Below are positions 49,071-61,012 of a stretch of DNA of 64,000 bases, in pieces. The first letter of the stretch is position 1, and each line of letters starts with the position of its first letter. The DNA lies in contig OZ018317.1 of assembly GCA_963969495.1 (NCBI GenBank), forward strand, positions 28,166,503 to 28,230,502. Reading direction: 5' to 3'. This DNA comes from Ceratothoa steindachneri. Taxonomy: Eukaryota; Arthropoda; Malacostraca; Isopoda; Cymothoidae. The notes under the pieces were generated by a model. It ran no database searches. It was given only the letters and a program-made list of their open reading frames with translations, and was not told where the DNA came from. The position numbers were made by a program, and so were the translations under genes.

Positions 49071-50200
49071 ATCACCAATTAGAATAACACCATTAGAATT
49101 TTTCAATTTTTTTGTAAATTATTTTACTGACATTCGATTTTTAATATTCCCTCTGATGACATAAAAACAAATGAAGAACAATTGCAATCTAAATTTTAGA
49201 CTACTAAAAACTTAACAGGTACACAAAGATTTCATAAAATTATTCCCTAGCAGTTTAATAATGACTGCCAAAGCATTTAAAATATTACAATCAATAGAAT
49301 ATATTGTCGACCAAATTTCAGCTAATACTCGTATATCAATTCAAGGCATAATCCACATAGACTACAATACTGACCATATGTTCTCTGTACCTATGAATAA
49401 ATCTCAGATGAACATCAAGACTCCAAAATTAGCATCAAGACTCCAAAATTAACTTCATGCACCAAGTTGTGCAAAACAAATTTTCTCTTTTGTCCAATAG
49501 GATAGATTTTGGGTATTGATGAAGAGGATTTTGAGTCTGTTGAGTGCCCCAAAATTGAACGCACGAGTCGCAATCACATATTTATATGAGCCAAAACAAT
49601 CAGAAAAATTCCATTCTAACATATAGTGATTCCACAGGTATAGTTCAATATGCCGTTGTCTATAGCTGTTGTTGTTGTCTATTTGGTCTACACTGTCACA
49701 TAGTCTGTGTTATTGTATTGTCTATTCTAATAAATTGCATATAGGTTTTTTTTGAAAAAGTGGTAAAAAGTTCAATATATTTAACCTTGTATGTTGAACA
49801 GACATAGTAAAATATACATAAGAAATTATGCATTTTACGTAACAGAGGGAAAAGTGCTAATTTGGAAAAATATTTCCTTTCATTTCTATGTAGTATAGGG
49901 GTCTCTTTTATTTAAAATATTAGATGACGGTACCTTTTTTTATATTGTTTCTATGTAAAATATTGACCTAGTCCACTTTAATGAGCTAAAATTCTCTTTT
50001 GAATGGCCTTTTGTTTAACCTTCAATATAAACTAGTGGCTGAGAAAGGAGTCTTTATAATATTTTTGGGGGTGGGAGGCTGCCACCCCTCCATCAAATTG
50101 GGATGTGCATAACTTGGTTTCTAATTAAGATATTGAAAAACGGATTTCAGACAGCGGTTTCAGCTAAGAATCAGCCAAGAATCTCTGGGTAGGGATTTTC

Positions 50201-50965
50201 TCACAAATCCCTAAGTAGGGATTCTCTTAGAAATCAGGCAAACCGGGATATTTGGAAGGGCTACCAAATATTCCGTTTATAATCGAAGTTGGGCTAGAGG
50301 TGGGGGGGATGTTAACTTGCGGAAGATCACTACACGCCATGTACCATACTTTTACTCATCGTTCAAAAATATGACACGTCGAAAGTCCCTTTTGACCTTT
50401 TCACGAAGAAATATGGCATACTAGATGCCATTCCTGACGCCATCCACGTAAAACGCTGATACTAAAAATTCCTTCCCTGTCATCGTTTGTAGAAAACCAA
50501 AACCCACCGAGATTTTCAATAATTCTTTAACAAAAACAGACCTCCGTGTGAGGATGTCAGACAGGACGGACACGAAAAGTGAAATGGCTGAAAGAAAAGT
50601 AAGGCGAAAACAGATCCTTAGTAGAATGCAAAAGGAAATCTTGTCGCCGATAAAATCTGAGCAGATAGAGCAGATTGAAAGCCTCCATTACCAGCAATGG
50701 CCGAGACAAAGGAACGTGCCAATTTTCAGATCCGCTCCTCGATCTTGTGTGGAATTAAAAAGAAAATGTTGAAAGAGTTCAACATGGCACGTCACAATAT
50801 AGGAAACATGTAGACAAGCTTGAGGCACCATATTTTCCAGAAATATTAATTATTTTTCCAGTTCATTTACCTAACTAAACACTTTGCTTTCAGTAAAATT
50901 ATTTCGGGAGCGAAAATGCATCCATTTTATCTCCACTAGTCAGATATCATCAAATTTAAATTCGA
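50201..50965. other. No gene recognised
   Basis: Contains a 74-codon charged frame (50548-50772, + strand) rich in Lys/Arg/Glu/Gln with no known motif. Could be chance. Confidence 0.4.
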
Positions 50966-50968
50966 ATA

Positions 50969-51930
50969 TTTAGCCTCTCTAAAATTGGCCTTAATGTAGC
51001 AGGCAAAACTGAATCACACACTCACACTATATAATAACTTGTAATGATTCCAATATTGATATTCCTATACTTGTTATATTTAATGCACACAATTGGAGTG
51101 AATTACGCCACCAGGACGGTGAGCTGAGTTCTGTATGAGCCTGTATATCCCTGTATGTCCCTACAGTCATGTCCCTACAATTATCTGTTATTATCTTACT
51201 GAAGTATTGCATTTATATCTTTTTAATACATAGATAAAACAAGCGAATTAATGTAAGATTTATCGTAAGAAACATAATACATCTGGGGTCTGAAAAATTG
51301 CGCGCCCTACCTGCCCCAATCGCAAAAGGGGATATGCCTAAAAGTGTAGTTTTTAGAGGTTCACGAAGGTTGCACCCTCACCAGAGCAGAGTCGTAGAGC
51401 TTTATATCGTTCACACAATTTCACTACCAGATTTTCGCCACTTTATCTGCAAATCTCTTTTAACATAGTGTCTGGCGGCGACTTCGTTCTTTGATTCTTT
51501 GATTAAGGAAGTAAACCATCTTAGATAAACGAATGGTAGTGAGTTAAGAAGAGTTGTGCTATCTCTCGGTCAACAATACCAGTAGCACTCTTCTAGTGTC
51601 ATATATCTTCCACACATTTTAATCACCGTGATTCACTTTTCTTTGACTTTTTAAAAAAAAAATTAGCAAAAATTCTTTTAATGGTTTCACTTTATTTTTT
51701 TATCTTAATACACAATCGACCTATAGGGAAATACAGGGTTATACAAGGCCATACAGCCGCCATCTCACCGTGCTGGTGGCAGAATTCATTCCAATTATAT
51801 GCATTCAATAATATCTAGTCTATGAATGCCAATATTGGAATCATTACAAGTTATTATGAAGTGTGTATGTGTGATAGAGTTTCGTTTTCTACGCTAAGGG
51901 CAATTTTGACGAGGCTAAAGATGCGACTTC
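50969..51930. mobile_element. MITE-like element with about 210-bp inverted arms
   Basis: Arms at about 50969-51180 and 51710-51925 are inverted copies. They share ATAACTTGTAATGATTCCAA, TATTGAATG-type sequence, CACCAGCACGGTGAG (or CACCAGGACGGTGAG), CCCTGTAT and, at the outer ends, TTTAGCCTC. The 530-bp middle has no ORF. The structure fits a non-autonomous TIR transposon. Its family and target duplication are not clear. Confidence 0.75.
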
Positions 51931-52159
51931 CTATTCGACACTCCTTTATGGAGCAGAAATGATGTGTGGTAGGAGCGTCAAAAGGCCTATAAGTAAATGC
52001 ACCATCTGTGGGTTTTCATTTTTAGATGAAATCTTGCATTTGTGGCTTCGTTCTGATAGTGTGTGTTCAGTAAATTTGTCAAGAAAGAATTTTGCGAGTA
52101 TATGTGGAACTCTCAATAATAGGCAATAATAGGCAATTGTAACAAGGTGCTATGCATAA

Positions 52160-52164
<5 letters not shown>

Positions 52165-52235
<71 letters not shown>
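52165..52235. repeat. (TA)n microsatellite left of PLE-4
   Basis: About 71 bp of TA, followed after about 46 bp by an antisense hammerhead-like motif. Confidence 0.98.
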
Positions 52236-52238
<3 letters not shown>

Positions 52239-52281
52239 AGTGAAACTACTATATAGGAGAAGAATAGAAGTTATTTATGAT

Positions 52282-52318
52282 ACTAGTTTCGGTTTCAAGT
52301 TTACCATACCATCTTCAG
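52282..52318 (-). ncRNA. Hammerhead-like motif (canonical box)
   Basis: On the minus strand: CTGAAGA, one nucleotide (T), stem GGT/ACC with a 14-base loop, GAA, six-base palindrome ACTAGT, then A. All core bases are present. The stem I pairs GA/TC are followed by a mismatch and two more pairs. It points toward the (TA)n, as a PLE 3' end would. Confidence 0.6.
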
Positions 52319-52439
52319 TCGTATATTGATAATGGAATGGATACAAAAGTCGCCCCACAGCCTCAAAATCACGAAAAAGAAAAAGAAAAGGGAGAAAACG
52401 GTCATTAATCAAGGTTATGTGGTTCTGAGATCATGAACT

Positions 52440-52528
52440 ATACTGCTTACGATCAGGTTCCGGGCATAGGAGCTACATTTAAATTGACCGTCCTGTGTAG
52501 CTCCTATTCCTGATCGTAAACAGTAGAG
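52440..52528. repeat. Short palindrome between PLE ends
   Basis: TACTGCTTACGATCAGG and ATAGGAGCTACA on the left are mirrored by TGTAGCTCCTAT and CCTGATCGTAAACAGTA on the right. It lies just before the start of the PLE-4 leader and probably marks the join to an inverted neighbour. Confidence 0.75.
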
Positions 52529-52800
52529 TCATAAGAAATGAAGCGGAAAGGTCGGAATCCGATAACATCAACCGAGCAACTCGAAGAAGCCGACTGAGAA
52601 CGAGAAGCCGTGCCCCGGGATGAAATATGCCTACATATATAGCGAGCGATCTCCTTTCTTCTGACATTCTATTCTGAAGAAGCTGAAAGGCAAAACGTCA
52701 ATAAAGAACTCCAGAGTGTTTCCGGATTTTCACTTGCTCCACCCTTTCTCACCTATATGTCGTGAAGTCCAACAACTTTATGCCGTGTGGTGGAAAAGGA
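52524..52800 (+). repeat. PLE-4 leader / pseudo-LTR
   Basis: The first 22 bp (TAGAGTCATAAGAAATGAAG plus CG) recur exactly at 55010-55031, straight after the PLE-4 coding region. PLEs commonly carry such terminal pseudo-LTRs. The downstream copy is cut after these 22 bp and joined to another PLE family. The leader contains a hammerhead-like motif, as reported for PLE pseudo-LTRs. Confidence 0.65.
52674..52699 (+). ncRNA. Hammerhead-like motif in PLE-4 leader
   Basis: CTGAAGA, one nucleotide (A), short stem GCT/GGC with a GAAA loop, then AAA (G12 mutated to A), palindrome ACGT and C. Stem I is four pairs (TATT against AATA). The lost G12 should disable this copy. Confidence 0.55.
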
Positions 52801-52815
52801 TTGGACCCCACATAA

Positions 52816-55030
52816 GTGGAATTCCATAGGAGAACGAAGATCACTTGCCGTATAACACGCAGAGGTTATCACCGGGGTTACCTTGATGAGCAGGTTCTAC
52901 CAAGATCAACCCTCAAACAGTTAAGTTTCATAGGGAAACCTTTCAATTTTTGTGCTAGGAAATATTTATTGGAGAGTTGCGAGGTTTTGACTAATGAGAT
53001 AGATGCGTTGAGAGAGAAGGGCGATGAAACCTTGATATTACCCAGGGCCCTAACTAACGAGTTTATAGAGGAAAATCTTAAGCAAAGGAGAGGACATGAT
53101 AGACAATTGGAGATACTTTGTGCCAAAGGAATTAAAATAAAATGGGTAGGTCTAATTTAGTTAAAAATCTATCGAGTACAAACCTTTTGCACAATAAGAC
53201 ACTGGTTCTCTCTTTCGGTTTAAAGGTTAATATAGGCATGGAGAGGAACAGTTATTTAAGTTACTTATCTAAGAATTAGAGAAACAATGAGAGTGATGTA
53301 GAAAAGGGTTTGTTCAAGGAATTTTATTTTGCTATAAGAGTATGGCTGACGGACTGCTTTAGAAGATCTGAAAAAATGTAAGGAAATTGTAATAACACAA
53401 GCGGACAAAGATGGTGGGTGGTAGTATTGGACAGGTCAGCAAATATAAACAAAATGAACGATTTGCTCAACATTAGTACTACATATGAGAAAAGGTATCC
53501 AGGAAGTGCCGATAAGGAAGTTAGGAAAATACTTAGGAAGACGGAGAGGGGTAAAAAGCTAGTCAACCTCATTGAAGAGAATCCAAGACCTCCTAAAAGG
53601 AGGGTGCTTCCTAAAACTCACAAGCATGGCATCCCACTTAGACCAATAATCACCTCAGGAGTGGGTAGAGCTCCTCATAAGATTGCTAAGGTATTAGCCT
53701 CAGCATTGGGCAAACTTAGTAAAGCTCATTTGAAGAATTCGGCTGAATTCAAAGATAAATTATGTGAGGTAAACCTCAGAGGAAAGAAACTCGTTAGCTT
53801 TGATGTGAAGGCGTTATTCACCAATGACCGAGTAGATGGTGCCCTGGAGGCAGTGAAGAAATCAGTAGCAAGCACGAATGACTCTGATCGACCTATTAAC
53901 AAGAGGGATTATATCAGGTTAATAGGCTTACGTGTATGGTTTGGTGCTTTCACCTTTGAGAGGGACGAATATAGGCAGCATAAGGGACTAGCCATGGGAT
54001 CCCCTCTTAGTACCATTATGGTATGCTTGTTCATGGAAGTTCTAGAGGCGAAGAAATTGACTAGGGTTATGGGAAGGGATTCACTTTGGTGGATGCACGT
54101 AGACGATGTCCTGGCCGTAATTCCAGCGGGTACCGATATAGGCAACAAATTGGAACGGCTGACCGAAGTGGATGAGGACATCCAGTTTACCGTGGAAGAT
54201 GAAGAAAACAATAAAATTCCTTCCCTGGACACATTGGTCCATAGGGATGAAGATAGGGCTAAATTCTCCGTGAAGAGGAAACCCACGAATAAGGACGATT
54301 TTATTCATTTTCTCTCTGGACATGGTAAGAAAACGAAGACGGGGATAGTCTCTTTGGGTTTTATTTAAAGGCTATTCGCATTTATAGCGAAAGCCTTTTG
54401 AATGATGAATTTGAGTATATTAAGAAAACCTTCATTAAACTAAAATATCCAGAGGGTCTTTTAATAAAATTACGTCAAAGAACATTAATAATAGCGGAGA
54501 GAAGTAGAAAGGCGAGGCTCACAGAGGCAGACGAAGTTATTCAGCACGCCAAAAAGGGATTAGAAGGGGTCAGGTACCTGTTTGCTCCGTACTCTATGGC
54601 GGCAGAGAGATTAAATAGGTCTCTGAGGAAGGCAATTATTTTGATGGCTAACTCTGCAGGAATCAGAGTTAGGGAGTTAGTGAAGCATAAGAATTCGACA
54701 CCAAAAATCGACATGGGTATTATTTATTAAATTCCCTGTGACGGATACGGCCGCAGTTATTATGGTGAGTCAAGAAAAGATATTAAGATTAGGATTAATA
54801 AGCATAAGAGGGACATTAAATCCCATAGGACATCAAACGCAATGGTAGTACATGTCGATGAATACGGTCATTTGCCTAATTGAGGTGGGATCAAAGTAAT
54901 TCATTAGGGTTTAGCTAAAAGAGAGAAGAATGATTTAAGTGGCGCATATTATCTCCGACAGGTCAACCAATTACCGGGACCGGTTCTTTTGGCCGGCCAA
55001 TGGTGCAACTAGAGTCATAAGAAATGAAGC
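52816..55030 (+). pseudogene. Penelope-like element PLE-4, nearly full length
   Basis: N-terminal region: EFHRRTKITCRITRRGY, SFIGKPFNFCARKYLLESCE, then ARKYLLESCE-type pre-RT helices to 53160. After two frame changes, from 53418 a 316-codon RT frame begins VVLDRSANINKMNDLLN. It has RRVLPKTHKHGIPLRPIITS, KKLVSFDVKALFTNDRVDGA (catalytic Asp A), HKGLAMGSPLSTIMVCLFME and the catalytic WWMHVDDVLAVIP (VDD box, about 54090-54125), then SLDTLVHRDEDRAKFSVKRK. After a stop at 54368 the thumb continues (54398-54730), followed by GYGRSYYGESRKDIKIRINK with HKRDIKSHR (GIY-YIG, about 54745-54830) and the tail near 54940-55010. All three RT Asp residues are visible, and only a few lesions break the ORF. Confidence 0.88.
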
Positions 55031-55032
55031 GT

Positions 55033-55235
55033 TTGGTTTTTACCAAACACATTCATTTAAAAAAGAGTTGAATACTGGACAAGTAATCTACCATCTAGAA
55101 GATGGAATAAAAAAGATAGTTAGAAGAAGAGAAAGTTGCCAAAGAAAATTAATTAAGGCAAAATACACAATGGTCTTCAACAAAATTTGCATTCAAGAAA
55201 GACTGCTACCCAACTATATATATATATATATATAT
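55033..55235 (+). pseudogene. N-terminal PLE coding fragment ending in (TA)n
   Basis: Different PLE family, fused to the PLE-4 3' end. It reads FGFYQTHSFKKELNTGQVIY, HLEDGIKKIVRRRESCQRKL and IKAKYTMVFNKICIQERLLP, then NY and a short (TA)n. The block K--Y---F---C----LLPNY is the pre-RT helix pair of PLE proteins (compare RLRRKFLH.CLEEHMIPKSLL in the 20.4-kb copy). Coding homology stops at (TA)n, as it does in the 57.4-kb copy. Confidence 0.65.
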
Positions 55236-55744
55236 TTTATTTTTTTTTTCGACTCTCGATTTGTCGTATGTTCGCATTTGCGTCTGGATTCAACCCGTGA
55301 ATAAGTTTGCCGAAATTCAATCAAAACTAAGTTGTTTTCTTTATAAAGGAATCAAAAAGAGTAAAACACAAGTTTTATTTAATTAACTCATTTTGATACA
55401 ATTCTCCATCTTCAGAAATAAATTTAAAATATTTCTCGAGAAAAATTTTTATATTAAAATAATGAAAAGTTATAAACGTACTAATAAACAAATCGACGGA
55501 AGAAGAATGTGCATATTATAATAAAATATGACATACGTACTAAGGTATGCGTTTAAAATATTTTATAAAGATTTCATATGATACAGTCGTATCTTTAATA
55601 AATTAGACTAAATAACCTAATAAAATCAAATATTGATACGTGCAAAACAAATAACAATTATTCACAGAATTGCTTAGCAAGAAAATACACTAGAAATTTA
55701 GCAAGATTTGACAATGATGAAACTTAAAACGCTTAATATGAGGA
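55236..55744. other. No gene recognised
   Basis: AT-rich. A CTGAAGATGG word on the minus strand near 55405-55414 resembles the hammerhead box but lacks the GAAA and palindrome. Confidence 0.4.
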
Positions 55745-56740
55745 GATGAAGCCTTTGTTATCTATTACTTCGGCGAGAGGAAGACCACAGGACCACATCA
55801 GTTCCATGCAAAATTCTGGTGTCATTTTGTTCCATTCCTGCTCAATTTTCGTCCATAAATCCGTCACAATTGAAGGCTACTGGTCTCAAACTTCGTCACA
55901 AATGATCTTCCAGAAGTTATCAATTGGGTTCAGGTCTGGTCTCTGAGCAAGCTACTTTATTATTTCGTTATCTTCTTGTTCGCAATCATATTTTAGTCGC
56001 TTTGCAGTATGGCATGGCGCGTTGTCCACCATAAATCCTGCGGGCTGGTTCCAAGATGCTCGGAGTGAAGGTATAACATGTTGTTGTGCGAGGTTTAGCT
56101 ACACATTCACATATACCGTTCCAATTATTCGCACTAGCAAACCAACTCTTTTAGACAAAAACATCCTCCATACCATGATGCTGCCTCCTCCATACTAGGC
56201 AGACCTTTTACACATTTAGGGTTAAGGCTGTTACTTGCAGTGCGTATAACAAAGCGTTTGCCAACAGATCCAAGTAAAGTAAATTTTCTTTCGTTGCTGA
56301 AATGAATTCTTCCCCAATATTTATCCCCCTAAACAACATGAGCTTCAGCATATTCGATTTTTGCCTTCTGGTTCTCCTTACTGATGATTGGTTTGGTTGC
56401 TGGAGAACGCACTTTTAAATCAGATCACTGAAATGGTTAGTTTCTTTGCCACTATTGGTCTTAATCTTTCGAGAAATTCCTGCTAGAGTCTCAAAGAGGT
56501 CCTCCGTAGAGAAGCGCCTAATCGTTCTGCCTTTTCGGGTGGTAGTATTACTGGATAAACCGATTTTTGCAGGAGATTCATAGTTTTATTTTCATTGTAT
56601 AACTTCAGAACACGCAAAATCACACTCTTGGATCCTCCTACTTCTCTTGAAATCGTAGAAAATGTCCACTCAGAAGACTTTAACTGAAAAAAGCTCTGAC
56701 AGAGGTCAAGAGTCACTTTCACTTGTGGTGGCATCTCTGT
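55745..56740 (-). pseudogene. Tc1-like transposase pseudogene
   Basis: Antisense, starting MPPQVKVTLDLCQSFFQLKS and SEWTFSTISREVGGSKSVIL (first HTH, 56734-56640), then KAERLGASLRRTSLRL. A second half in other frames has VCLVWRRQHHGMEDVFV (normally S-MVWGC---G, with W R R in place of the acidic neighbours, about 56200-56150), a decayed NDNA-PH region, RPDLNPIDNFW (normally SPDLNPIEHLW, third acidic residue changed to Asp, about 55940-55905) and IEQEWNKMTPEFCMELM (about 55865-55815). Typical length and order for Tc1, but broken many times. Confidence 0.8.
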
Positions 56741-57032
56741 AGAGTGAGTACGACAACAACGGCTGTTGTACAGTTTTTACCTACTGAGCAAATTGTTACC
56801 AGGGGATGTCAAGAAAATTCGAGAATGTTCCTGAGAAAAATTGTTCTCATATTTTGCACATAGCAATGTTTGATTTTGTTAGTTTATTCAGTATAATTTC
56901 TTGAATATATGATTGTATCATATTGAATCTCTATAAAATATATTAATTACGAGCCTTTTTGTACCCTGGTAATTTCAATTACCTACTCATCATATTTTAA
57001 AAATGATTTTAATAGAGGAGGAAAATCGTGCC

Positions 57033-57037
<5 letters not shown>

Positions 57038-57081
<44 letters not shown>
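57038..57081. repeat. (TA)n microsatellite
   Basis: About 44 bp of TA. The sequence beside it (minus strand TTGAAGATGATG near 57105-57116) faintly resembles the PLE end motif. Confidence 0.97.
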
Positions 57082-57083
<2 letters not shown>

Positions 57084-57303
57084 CTTTAAGCCATTAGAGG
57101 TTGTTTAATACATCATCTTCAAGAAATAGAAAGGAGAACACTTAAGAGTAGAAATGAAAACAAACAAACAATGGGTCAATCTCACAACAAAAGATAGTCG
57201 CTGACGTGGAATATAGGTATGAAAATCGCTGACGTGTTATTCATTTTAAAAACAATTTCCTATCCTTAATTTGTTAATTGAAGTTATCTATAATTAAATA
57301 TTA

Positions 57304-57408
<105 letters not shown>

Positions 57409-57412
57409 TTAG

Positions 57413-57740
57413 TGTAGTTGGGTAGCAGTCTTTCTTGAGTGCAAATTTTGTTGAACACCATTGTGTATTTTTCCTTAATTAATTTCCTTTGGCAACTTTC
57501 TCTTCTTCTAACTATATTTTTTATTCCATCATGTAGATGGTGGATCAGTTGTCCAGTATTCATCTCTTTGTTAAATGAATATGTTTGGTAAAAAACAAAC
57601 TAAATTGCTAAGCTTTCGATCTTATTCGATCATCTTCGGAGCGTTTTGAAATGTTCTTGCCTCCTTTACCGATGTAATGAGTGGAGTGAGGATCTGGCAG
57701 AAAGTAAAGTGAAAGAAAACGATTTTAAGGGCTAATAATT
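57413..57740 (-). repeat. PLE N-terminal and leader segment, left arm of inverted pair
   Basis: On the minus strand it runs from leader to coding: GGATCTGG-type sequence, the hammerhead-like motif at 57607-57641, then MNTGQLIHHLHDGIKNIVRR, RESCQRKLIKEKYTMVFNKI and CTQERLLPNYT, where it reaches (TA)n. Pairs with 57810-58105. Confidence 0.8.
57607..57641 (-). ncRNA. Hammerhead-like motif (AGCT family), left arm
   Basis: On the minus strand: CCGAAGA (U4 to C), one nucleotide (T), stem GATC/GATC with a six-base loop, GAA, palindrome AGCT, then T. Stem I is three pairs (GCT against AGC). Confidence 0.5.
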
Positions 57741-57809
57741 CCGCCTTGGTTAAACGTAACGTTAGAGGAAATTATCCACTCCTGTGCGTGGAATTTTTAA
57801 AACTAAATA

Positions 57810-58105
57810 TCCCTTAAAAAATCGTTTTCTTCCACTTTACTTTCTGCCAGATCCTCACTCCCCTCATTACATAGGTAAAGGAGGCAAGAACATTTCAAAA
57901 CGCTCCGGATATGATCGAATAAGATCGAAAGCTTAGCAATTTAGTTTGGTTTTTACCAAACACAGTCACTTAAAAAAGAGATGAATATTGGACAAGTAAT
58001 CCACCATCTACAAGATGCAATAAAACGATAGTTAAAAGAAGAGAAAGTTGCCAAAGGAAATTAATTAAGGAAAAATACACAATGGTCTTCAACAAAATTT
58101 GCATA
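57810..58105 (+). repeat. PLE N-terminal and leader segment, right arm
   Basis: Inverted copy of 57413-57740, sharing TTTACTTTCTGCCAGATCCT, AATAAGATCGAAAGCTTAGC and CAATGGTCTTCAACAAAATT. It ends earlier in the coding region than the other two copies and meets a short (TA)n at 58104. Together the arms form a head-to-head pair with about 70 bp between. Confidence 0.8.
57904..57937 (+). ncRNA. Hammerhead-like motif (AGCT family), right arm
   Basis: CCGGATA box (decayed from CCGAAGA), T, stem GATC/GATC, GAA, palindrome AGCT, T. Hairpin, palindrome and stem I bases are kept while the box has drifted, so it is likely inactive. Confidence 0.45.
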
Positions 58106-59980
58106 TATATATATGATGCATATAGGTCCTTATTTTATTAACAAATATATTTTTAGGTTACATAACTGCGACTTAACAAAATTTTCAAAAAATTATATGA
58201 TAAATTTATTTTTATATGAAACGCCTCGTCAAGCATTCTTAAAATGATGGAATATAAAATATATTTGCCCTTCATTAAAATTTATATTTTAATGACAGGT
58301 TGATTTTATTGCAGCTGATTTGATAATATTACATTTTTTGTAAAACCTATTTTTAAAGATAGCGATCGAAATTTCCTAATTAATTCAATATGTTTCAGAT
58401 GAAAATGAAGAAATAAAGCGTTGTAAGTTTGTTCAATTCAAATATTATATTTGTGTTGCTTTAATATTTTGTTTAATGGTTTTTAATTTTCCCAATATAA
58501 TATTTGGGGCCTTTTTTGCAGAGACTTTTTAAATACAACCATTAATTAGTGTTCGCAGAAGAATGTTTGATCAGGATTTTATTTTATTTATTTGTCATAG
58601 TTAAAACGAGATTATGTCAAATTGACTTAAAATATTTCTTAAAGGGATGAAATTTATATTGTAAGGGAGAGAAAGATTATTTACTAGTCCAGTGGTGTTT
58701 GTTTTTTGACTGATTTATAACTAGATTCTAAGATTTCACCCAGATACTTTAAATATTTTATTATGTTCTTAATTTTATCTATTTCTTCCTGAACGTGATT
58801 TCGTATGGCGGCAATGACCAGTGGTAGTCTGTTAAAGTGGCATGCAGTCGAAGTGATCAGGCAGTCGGCGCATCGGAATCTTGGTAGAGAAGGACTTCCT
58901 GGTGCTTTGATGCATAGTGCCATCTGGCTTGGAATGACTCTTTTTACGGGGGAGGGTGGGGGGATCGTAGTAGAAATGATTGTGGCCTTAAGTGGCCACG
59001 ATAACCTGATGTAAGGCTTACCCTTCTCTAATGAGGCCTGATTAAACGCAGTTGCAGAGAGAAAGGGTAGTGTATGGCATTTTAAAGTTTTATTTAGATT
59101 TACAGCATTCGCACAGATTGTCTATCTAGATTTAAAGTTAACAACCTTTTGTATAACTTATATGAGAGGATCTAAAGCTCATTCTAATGAAGGTTTGCCG
59201 AGAGAATATTACTTGGGAGGAGGTATTGCCTAATTTAATGAGAGTTTTCCATTCCTTTATTGGACGGGACAAACTTTTACGGGTTTTGGAGATAGTTTAC
59301 CAATATTAATTTAAGAATATATGTAGATCACTTTTTAACATTGTCGCTTTGATTCGTTTACAAACAGAAGGATGGCTTAAACCTTTTCTAACCTATCTTG
59401 AAAAGTACATGGCACTGCAAGCATATTGTGGGTTGGCTGCTTACAGGACACGATGTTTGGCTGTGATATGGTTAGTGTTTGAAACAATGGAATATAGAAT
59501 TTAATCATCAAGTGAGAGAGGTGGAACAAAGAAAGTATGTGACATATCTTGCGAACAGTTAATCTTGGAAATAGAATGTACATTTCTCCTAGCCACGAAG
59601 AGCTTCCATTACATGGAGAAGAACACATACATTCTTTTGACCAATGAAGAACATTTTAGTGCAAGAACTATATTTTAAAGTTAAAATTTTGAAACAGATC
59701 CTTTAGGTAAAATTAGATACTAAGCAATAATTAAAAATTAGAAACGTTCTTCAAACAATTCATGTGGCACCAAAACACTCTTGTTGTAGCTTATAAAAGG
59801 AGTAGTCATTACGAGTTATTTTTAAACAACTCGCCCCAAGTTTGGATGAGTTTAATTAAATATAAGAAGTATATTTATGTTTTCTTAAAATAACATTAAT
59901 TTGTTGGCAACTTAAAAGAATAGAGAGATTAAGTGGTAAATAATAATAATATAGAAAAAGAAACAAGACAGAGAGAAAAA
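58106..59980. other. No gene recognised
   Basis: AT-rich. An antisense frame at 58684-58923 (FRCADCLITSTACHFNRLPL and VIAAIRNHVQEEIDKI) looks somewhat protein-like and may be the end of a retroelement ORF, but I cannot name a family. GTGGCC.TAAGTGGCCAC near 58981-58999 is a small palindrome. Confidence 0.4.
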
Positions 59981-59982
59981 TG

Positions 59983-60199
<217 letters not shown>

Positions 60200-60564
60200 C
60201 TTGCTCCTAGCTGGCAGACTTTCGGTCTGAGGTCTACTCCTATTAGGCTTTGGCAATGGCTTTGGTTAGTACATATCTTCTAATAATTTTTTCTTGGTAT
60301 ATTTTGTTATATGGATGTTTATTATTTAGAACTATAGACCAAAAAACATCATAATTCTTTTTAAATAAGGAAAAATCAATCCTCAGTTTTTTTTATCTAT
60401 CTAAATGTGCTTTTATAATCTCACTTTGCTTTACTCGTTTTCAGGAGTCAGTAGCTATTTCCTCATGATAAAGATTAAAATTGAAAATCTATTTAAGAAA
60501 TAGAAATTGATAAAACTTTCGAATGGAGGACAAAATAAAATCAAAAACATCTATGCTTAAACTT

Positions 60565-60735
60565 TAATAAATAAATTTTGTGAACGTCACCATTTGTAAT
60601 TTTTTTTGTATACAAAATTCCAAAACATTCGATAATCTTATTTATTTTATCTGAGCTTCACCATTTTGTTTTTTCAAACTCTAAAGGAACTCTTAGGATG
60701 AACTTGGATAAAGACTTAAAATATACTTAGGTCAT
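60565..60735 (-). repeat. Dispersed AT-rich repeat, copy 3 (diverged)
   Basis: On the minus strand AAATTACAAATGGTGACGTT and ACAAAATTTATTTA match positions 68-105 of copy 1, and GGTTATGACCTAAGT resembles its beginning. The rest is diverged. Confidence 0.5.
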
Positions 60736-60795
60736 AACCGAACTAAGAGGTCAAAACACCTTCCCGAAATCCCGTTTTAAAAATAAAGTGTTATG

Positions 60796-61010
<215 letters not shown>

Positions 61011-61012
61011 AG

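Larger units (their letters stand above)
46990..50200 (+). mobile_element. Unclassified DNA transposon with long inverted arms
   Basis: Arms of roughly 250 bp (about 47040-47300 and 49910-50165) are inverted copies. Both contain CATTCAAAAGAGAATTTTAG and TACCGTCATCTAA, and CATCCCAATTTG near their outer ends. A further inverted pair lies inside (about 47700-47775 and 49755-49820, sharing ACAAGGTTAAATATATTGAA). Between the arms is a decayed ORF on the plus strand. The left arm is split by the dispersed repeat at 47365-47650. No target-site duplication could be fixed. Confidence 0.8.

Noticed and set aside
53909..54323. Antisense frames of 125 and 80 codons
   Set aside because: Shadows of the PLE-4 reverse transcriptase on the plus strand.
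55400..55430. Additional hammerhead-like motif (minus strand CTGAAGATGG)
   Set aside because: The box is present but GAAA and a palindrome do not follow at the right distance.
57100..57120. Additional hammerhead-like motif (minus strand TTGAAGATGATG)
   Set aside because: No pairing hairpin, GAAA or palindrome downstream. At best a remnant.
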